From NCBI GenBank assembly GCA_963585895.1, contig OY757921.1, forward strand, positions 54,704,590 through 54,768,589: a DNA stretch of 64,000 bases. Reading direction: 5' to 3'. The notes beneath the pieces are model-generated. The model did no database searches, was not told the DNA's origin, and saw only the letters and a list, made by a program, of their open reading frames with translations. Positions 58,093 through 64,000 of this stretch are shown in pieces (positions within the stretch are counted from its first letter, which is position 1; each line of letters starts with the position of its first letter). The translations under genes and the position numbers were made by a program. The DNA comes from Sepioteuthis lessoniana (lineage: Eukaryota > Mollusca > Cephalopoda > Myopsida > Loliginidae).

Positions 58093-61000
58093 TGTTCATG
58101 ATGGATTTAAGGTTGGCTAGTTTAAATGGCCGCGGCCTGAGGTCGGATTCTAAGCGATCCCAACTATTGTTATACCTCCAGCGTCGCGGCATTGATATTT
58201 GTTGTTTACAGGAGACTCGCTTTGACTTCCATGAAGATATTCTGTCAAAGGACTATTTGTCCTTCTCAGCCTATTTTGATGGTCGTTCCAGGGGTGTCAC
58301 CTGGCTGATAAGTAGACGTCTCGACGCTACGTGTGCTCTTGTTCTTTCAGATCCGGCGGGCAGACTTTGCGTGGTGGACGTTACCATAAAGGATAAGGCG
58401 TTTCGCTTGATTGGGGTTTATGGACCCAACGCTACCAGTGAGCTCCCTGCGTTTTTCCGGTGCATCGAGCCGTACGTTATTCCGTCGAAGCGGGTAATTT
58501 TAGTGGGAGATTGGAACGCCGTCATTGATCCCAATTTGGATAGAGGGGCCATTAGCGCGGGTACTAATACCTTGGATGCGAGATATTTTCGCGAGTTTGG
58601 ACAGCGACTTGATCTCGTTGACAAATTTCGCGAAAGGCATCCAAATAAGCTAGCTTGGACTTGGACCGGTAGGGGCGCCTCGGCCCAGCTTTCGCCCTTT
58701 ATTTGGACCGAGTGTTAGTTAAGCGAGTCGACTTAGACTATATAGGTGGTCCAAGTTTTAATGCCTATAAAGATTCCGACCACAAATTTTTATGTGTGTC
58801 GATTAGGTTAGATAAGGCTAGATGTAGGATGTCTAGTTACTGGAAGTTTAAGTCTTCCCTTTTGGCAGAGGCTGACTTCCGGAACCAGCTAGAACTAATG
58901 ATAAAGCGGGAACTGACGGGGGCTATTATGGGAAATAGGTGGTGGGCTAACCTTAAGGATAGCATTAGATCCTTTGCTGCCGACTATGGTAGGAGACTCA
59001 AGTCAGCCAGGGTAGCGGAGCAAAGAGTGATTAAGGATAAGCTAGATAGGGCGGTTTTGGCGGGAGATAGTGGGCTAGTTAACGTAGCTAAGGCCGAGCT
59101 GGCCTCCTTGCAAATGAAGGAGTACCAAGCTCTGGTAGTTAGAGCTAGGTTAAAAAGAATGTCGTGCGAGGCGACGAATATGGCCCATGAACTACGGGCT
59201 GAGGAACTGAGGCATGCATCAGATCGGCATATTGCCAGTGTCACATCGCCGGATGGGCAACGTCGAACTACAAACGAAGCCATCTGTGGGGAGTTTCGGC
59301 AGTATTTCCTGAAGCTTTTCACCAGGGAGCCCGGACTGAGTTCCTCTCAGTTCGACACCTATCTTACCGACTTCCCTCGCCTTTCGGCGACTGAAGCGGC
59401 TGGGTGTGAGGGGCGCATAAAGGAGGAGGAGATTCGGGATGCACTGAAGTCGGTCGGGCTGGATAAGTCTCCCGGAATGGATGGTCTGCCCTACGAAGTG
59501 TACTTGAGGCTGTCGCACATGTTTGTCCCCTTACTGGCAACCACCTATGACAACTGGATGAGGCAGGGTACTATACCCGGACGCTTCACCAGGGGCATAG
59601 TGAAGTTGCTTCGTAAGAACAAACATGGTGGGGATGGGATTAGTAACTTTCGCCCTTTAACGATGTTAAACACAGACTTAAAGATTTTGGCGAAGATCCG
59701 AGCTAACCGTTTGCAGACTGTCCTGCCTAGTCTAATTTGCCCCGAACAGACTTATGCTGTGAAGGGTAGGACTATCCAGGACAGTCTTCATCTGGTCCGC
59801 ACGATCGTAGAAAAAGTCGACGGAAATGCCGCGCTGATCAATTTAGATCAGTCCAAGGCCTTTGATAGGGTTGACCATGCTTTTCTGGAGGCTGTCTTGT
59901 CTGCGGCCGGTTTCGGGGTGGATTTTCGTAGCTGGATACGTCTCCTTTATGCGTCCCCCGGAGTCGTGGTGGAGGTGAACGGGGTAAGGTCGGAGCCCTT
60001 CACTCTGACTCGATCGATTCGTCAGGGTTGCCCGTTATCGCCAATGCTCTATATCCTTGCGCTAGAGCCTTTTCTACGCAAGCTAAAGGCGAACCCGGTC
60101 CTACGCGGCCTCACGTTACCTGGCGCCAGTGAGGTAGCCAGGTACACTGCATACGCTGACGACGTCAGCGTGCTTGTAACGAGCAGTTCCGAGGTGGAGG
60201 AGGTGAGCAAAGAAAACGGGAGGTACGAAGCTGTGACAGGGGCCAAGATTAGCCGCGATAAGTCTGTTGTCTTGCGGTTGGGCTCGTGGAAAGGCTGTGC
60301 TCTTCCCGGCCCCTTCATTTGGAAAGACGGTCCGTGCAAGATACTCGGCGTCTGGTTTGGGCCTGATCTTCAATTGGAGAAAAATTGGTCGGAAGTACTA
60401 GAAAGGCTCGTAGCTGCAACGGAGTTGTGGCTACGTAGGCGTCTCTCCCTTAAGGGACGGGCAGAGGTGTGCTGTTCGCACATTTACTCCCTAGCCGTTT
60501 ACCGTCTTTCTGTGCTTCCTATCCCGGCCACCATCCTATTCAAGCTGGAAAGGATTCTCTTCCGGTTTCTCTGGGCTAAGAGACATCCTTTGGTGCGACG
60601 GTAGATCTGTTACCTTCACCCTTCTGAAGGCGGTCTAGGAGTACCTAACGTCGAGGTACGGCGCCATACTTTGCGTCTTACTTTCCTAGACCGGATGTGT
60701 TCACGGGACACAGCGACGGGAAGCGTCTGGAAAGAAGACGCTAGACAATCTTTCCCGTCGCTAAGAAGTGTGCATTTTGCAGATGGGGAGGCCCATCGGT
60801 TGCCCAGATGCGAATGCCCCTTCTATCGCGAGTGCCGGCATGCTTTGAAAGTTCTCTCTCGGCTGCAGACAGGTCTCTCTGACAGCCGGCCGTTGTCGAG
60901 TAGGGCATTATATCGATGTTTAGTGAGGGGGGCCGCTAGCGATGGTCTGATTGACGAGCTCGGTGTGACGGAGGCGGAGGGTCGCTTACTGTGGCCTTGG

Positions 61001-61555
61001 GCCCCCAGGATGAGGTGCCTCAATAATGACGAGGCTTCCCTCACCTGGCTGGTCATTCGGAATGCCCTCTGGGTCGGCAAGAAATTGTTTGCAGCGCAAC
61101 AGGTCATTTTGCCTGAGTGCGGCCGGTGCAGTGATTTGGAGGTGACTATTAGTCACACCTTCTTTTATTGCCCGGTCGTACGGCCGCTGTGCAAGCTTCT
61201 TGAAGGCTACATGGTCCGCATCCTCAATGGAAAGATTTTTGTCCTGGAAGCCAGTTCTGTGTGCAGCAATGTGGTGCCGAAGTTGAACAGACAGGAACAT
61301 TATGTGTTTCCCTGCTTACTCGGCGTTATGCGTGTCGTGATTTGGACGACGAGAAAGAAGGAACTCTTTGAGGATGAGTCTTTTTCTTCTCAGACCCTGG
61401 TGGCATTTTTTAGACACCAAATTAAAGTCAAAATCCGGTCTGAGAGAAAGAGACTCTCTTCACTGGAGTTTGGCGAAAGGTGGGTGACTGTTGCGCGCTT
61501 GTGTCGCGTGGTAGGAGCCAACCTTATTTTCACCTTGGACATCCCAGGGACCTAA
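58092..61555 (+). pseudogene. Element D ORF2: APE endonuclease, reverse transcriptase, zinc finger
   Basis: About 1,150 codons. Endonuclease: ASLNGRGL, CCLQETRF, GVYGPN, GDWNAVIDP, then after a one-base frameshift near 58695, DRVLV and SDHKFLCV. RT: KSPGMDGLPYEVY (about 59470), LTMLNTDLKIL, LINLDQSKAFDRVDH (about 59840), RQGCPLSPMLY (about 60020) and the catalytic YADD at 60152-60163. C terminus: CGRCSDLEVTISHTFFYC (about 61118-61171), a C-X2-C-X8-H-X4-C finger, and a basic tail (RHQIKVKIRSERKR). A TAG at 60602-60604 interrupts the thumb; the same frame continues to 61555. With two lesions this is the best-preserved polymerase in the window. It would nick DNA and copy the element by target-primed reverse transcription. 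Confidence 0.85.
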
Positions 61556-62364
61556 GAATTTTGCGTTACCGGAAGGGCGTGACCACCCAGCCCAGGTAAG
61601 TTAGAATTTTTTAGGCCATTTTGATTTAGCTTGTTCCTAATTTAGTTAACTTAGCTAGAGTATGCAAGGTCATTGGGCCCCCCCCTTTTTTGTCCCCTTC
61701 TTTTGTTTTACTCTCCCTTCCCTTCCCCTCTGTTAGATGACAGGAATTGGAGTTCTCCAGGAGTGCGATGGAGGGCTTATGTTAATTCATATTTATTGTT
61801 TACTTATATTTTATACCATTCATTTATCTTATTTGATTATTTTTCCTCCTTCGACACTATTTTCGACTGGTTAACTCCTCTTTCTGCCATGTTTTAGTAC
61901 GTGGGGGGGACCCCATACTAACCATCATAATATTTATATGTTTTCTTCATCTTTCGTTTTTAGGGGAGTTTTTAATAAATGTATATAGCGTTCGTTTAGT
62001 TTTTTTTTAAATCGCTCCCCTCCCCCTCACTCTGTAAATATGGGAGTAAGTTTAGAAGGCCATGGAGCATTAATGTTGTTTTGGTGATTGTTGTTTTTGG
62101 TGAATGCAGTATGATAGTGATATGTTTAATTGAGGTATTTTGGTGTTTTTTTTTAATTTGGAGATATGTATTAGTCAGTGAATGAGTCTAGTTAAGTTAG
62201 AGATTAGGATAGTGTTGACCAGCCTTCCCCCCCATTTTTAGGCCTTGTGCCAAATTTGTATTTTCCCATATTTTTTTTTAAAAAATACAATAAATAGTCT
62301 CTTCGACAAGCCAGACACGTTCGTGTGCGCTTCAAATGCCCAGGTACGTTACCTTTACAGGGAG

Positions 62365-63290
62365 TGGTTACCGGGAATAGGTGGTGGGTTTCTCTTAAAC
62401 ATAAGATTAGAGATTTCGCCACCAAGTCCGGTCGTCAGCTCAACCTAGATAAGACCAAGGACGCGAAATCTATAGATGATAAGCTTTCCCGGGCGGTGGC
62501 TGGAGGGGACTCCATAACCATAGAGCTAGCTAGAGGGAACCTTGAACGTAAGACTAGCGAGCGCTACAAGGGATTCGTAGTTAGATCTAGGTTAAAAAGA
62601 ATTCTCAGTGCAGCTGTGAAATCCAACGCAACTGCGCGTGAGAAAGAAGTGCGAATGTTTCCCGATCGGTATATCGATTCCGTCAAGTCCCCGGATGGCT
62701 GCATTCTGCGATCGAATGGCGAGATGCGTGATGCCTTTCGGGCGCACTTTGCCCGCAGTCCTGATCTCCCACTTCAAGGGTTTTGCAGCTATCTTGCCGA
62801 CTTTCCCGGTCTTGAGGCGGCCGAAGCGGTTAGCTGCGAGGGTGTGATTACTGAAAGTGAAGTCCGTGATGCGTTGAAGCAGGTCAGCCTCAACAAGTCG
62901 CCAGGACTAGATAATCTACCCAACTAAGTGTACTTAAGGCTACCGCACATGTTTGCGCCTATTCTGATGGATAAGTTCAACCATTGGTTCGCCCAGGGAG
63001 CCATCCCTGGTAGCGTTACCAAGGGTGTTATCACGTTGCTGCAGAAAGGTGACAGGCATGTTTGGGAGGGTTTAGACGATTACAGCCCCATAACTCTGCT
63101 TAACACAGAGTTAAAGATTTTGGCCCAGGTCTTGGCGAACCGCTTGCAGCTTGTCATAAGCGATCTGAACAGCCCCGAGAAGACCTAGGCAGTGAAGGGA
63201 AGATCGATCCAAGACAATCTGCACTTGATTCGCGAGGTCCTAGAGGGGATAGAAGACGGCACGGAAGCCGCGCTGATCAGTTTAGATCAT
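62365..63290 (+). mobile_element. Tx1-like LINE, copy F (pre-RT and early RT)
   Basis: A single frame matches element C from VTGNRWWVSLK to ALISLD, with stops at 62925-62927 (TAA) and 63186-63188 (TAG, at a position where D has tyrosine) and a four-residue in-frame deletion (AHFARSPD versus AHFRDRFAR). It starts shortly after the A-rich end of element D and ends exactly where an R4/Dong-like LINE begins. Confidence 0.8.
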
Positions 63291-64000
63291 ATGACTGGCG
63301 GAATGGAACTACCAAACTATGACAAAATTTGAACGCTGGGAGAAAATGAAACCTACAAATACGTGGGTATCTTTGAGGCTGACACCATCAAACAAGTGGA
63401 AATGAATGACAAGACCCGAAAAGAATATCTCTGGAGAACTAGAAAACTACTCGAGACCAAACTCTCCAGCAGAAACCTCAGGAATAAATACTTGAGCTGT
63501 GCCCCTCGTTAGATATTCGAGACCCTTCCTCAAGTGGACCAGAGAGGAAAGTAAACAAAGGGATCAAAGAACAAGCAAACTAATGACCATGCATAAGGCA
63601 TTACATCCCAGAGACGACGTTGACAGACTATATGAAAAGAGGGAGGAAGAGGACTTACCAACATCGAAGATAGTGTTGACGCATCGATACAATGGCTCGA
63701 AGACAACATAGAAAAACACGAACGAGGACTGATTACAGCCATCAAAAACGATACAGACAACACGATAAACGATAGAATGACAACTAGGAAACAAAAATGA
63801 GAGGAAAACAACTCTCTGGCCGCTTTAAACGACTAATAAAGAACATGTCACACCAGAAAACCTGGACTTGGCTAAGAAAAGGAAACCTTGAGAGAGAAAC
63901 AGAATCTCTCCTAATAGCAGCACAGGACAACGCAATAAGGACCAATCATATCAAAGCGAGAATAAATTAAGTCGCAACAAAACAGTAAATGTAGGCTATA
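63290..64000 (+). mobile_element. R4/Dong-like LINE, 5' truncated, runs off the window
   Basis: It starts mid-protein at GGMELPNYDKI, just after the LISLD codons of Tx1 copy F. It continues with FEADTIKQVEM, RKLLETKLSSRNL, a TMHKALHPRDDVDRLY stretch (about 63585-63635), SVDASIQWLEDNIEKHERGL and ISP-type sequence to the end of the window. Frameshifts are present. The zinc finger and endonuclease should lie beyond 64000. Confidence 0.75.

Larger units (their letters stand above)
55480..62290 (+). mobile_element. Tx1-like LINE, element D (nearly complete)
   Basis: This two-ORF element keeps an uninterrupted domain order from leader to 3' UTR: ORF1 55991-58092, ORF2 58092-61555, then an untranslated region with TTAATAAATG near 61970 and an A-rich stretch ending near 62290. 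Only four lesions were found in the coding part. Ends are approximate. Confidence 0.8.

Overview
This window looks like animal intergenic DNA made almost entirely of old transposons. It is AT-rich, full of (TA)n, (CT)n and (TAA)n microsatellites, and I see no host exon-intron gene, tRNA, rRNA, operon or CRISPR array. The repertoire (R4/Dong-like, RTE-like and Tx1-like LINEs, copia and gypsy remnants, mariner and Tc1) fits a repeat-rich invertebrate. My guess is a lophotrochozoan such as a cephalopod mollusc, at low confidence because it rests on general recollection of similar proteins and not on a search.

Layout. About 190-2.3 kb: an R4/Dong-like LINE on the minus strand, interrupted by an unclassified ~750-bp repeat. 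4.0-5.7 kb: an RTE-like LINE (minus) split by a SINE-like insertion with a 12-bp target duplication. 6.4-10.8 kb: a long R4/Dong-like LINE (minus) with an internal inverted block, plus two tail-only copies. 12.3-14.85 kb: the best RTE-like copy (minus). 15.8-17.7 kb: Tc1 and mariner remnants. 20.9-22.8 kb: a third RTE-like copy, split by a 566-bp insert. 24.4-26.1 kb: a copia pol remnant. 27.1-28.5 kb: a fourth RTE-like copy, joined to Tx1-like copy A (28.5-31.6 kb), itself joined to a gypsy RT remnant (31.6-32.7 kb). 34.4-37.2 kb: Tx1-like copy B. 39.7-45.6 kb: more LINE pieces, including a second REL-endonuclease lineage and a SINE-like copy. 46.8-49.2 kb: an R4/Dong-like LINE set in (TAA)n, abutting Tx1 copy E. 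50.1-62.3 kb: two large Tx1-like elements head to head, C (minus) and D (plus). 62.4 kb to the end: Tx1 copy F cut by another R4/Dong-like LINE that runs off the window.

Within each LINE the parts work together. ORF1 is a zinc-knuckle nucleic-acid-binding protein. ORF2 carries a nicking endonuclease (APE type in Tx1/RTE, restriction-like in R4/Dong), a reverse transcriptase and a C-terminal zinc motif for target-primed reverse transcription. Every copy carries stops, frameshifts or truncations. Copies C and D of Tx1 are the best preserved. The most novel items are a composite SINE-like family with a GC-rich head, a 56-bp minisatellite body and an (AACC)n tail; two unclassified insertions of about 750 and 566 bp; and the head-to-head Tx1 pair, one member of which has lost its reverse transcriptase core but keeps its reading frame.
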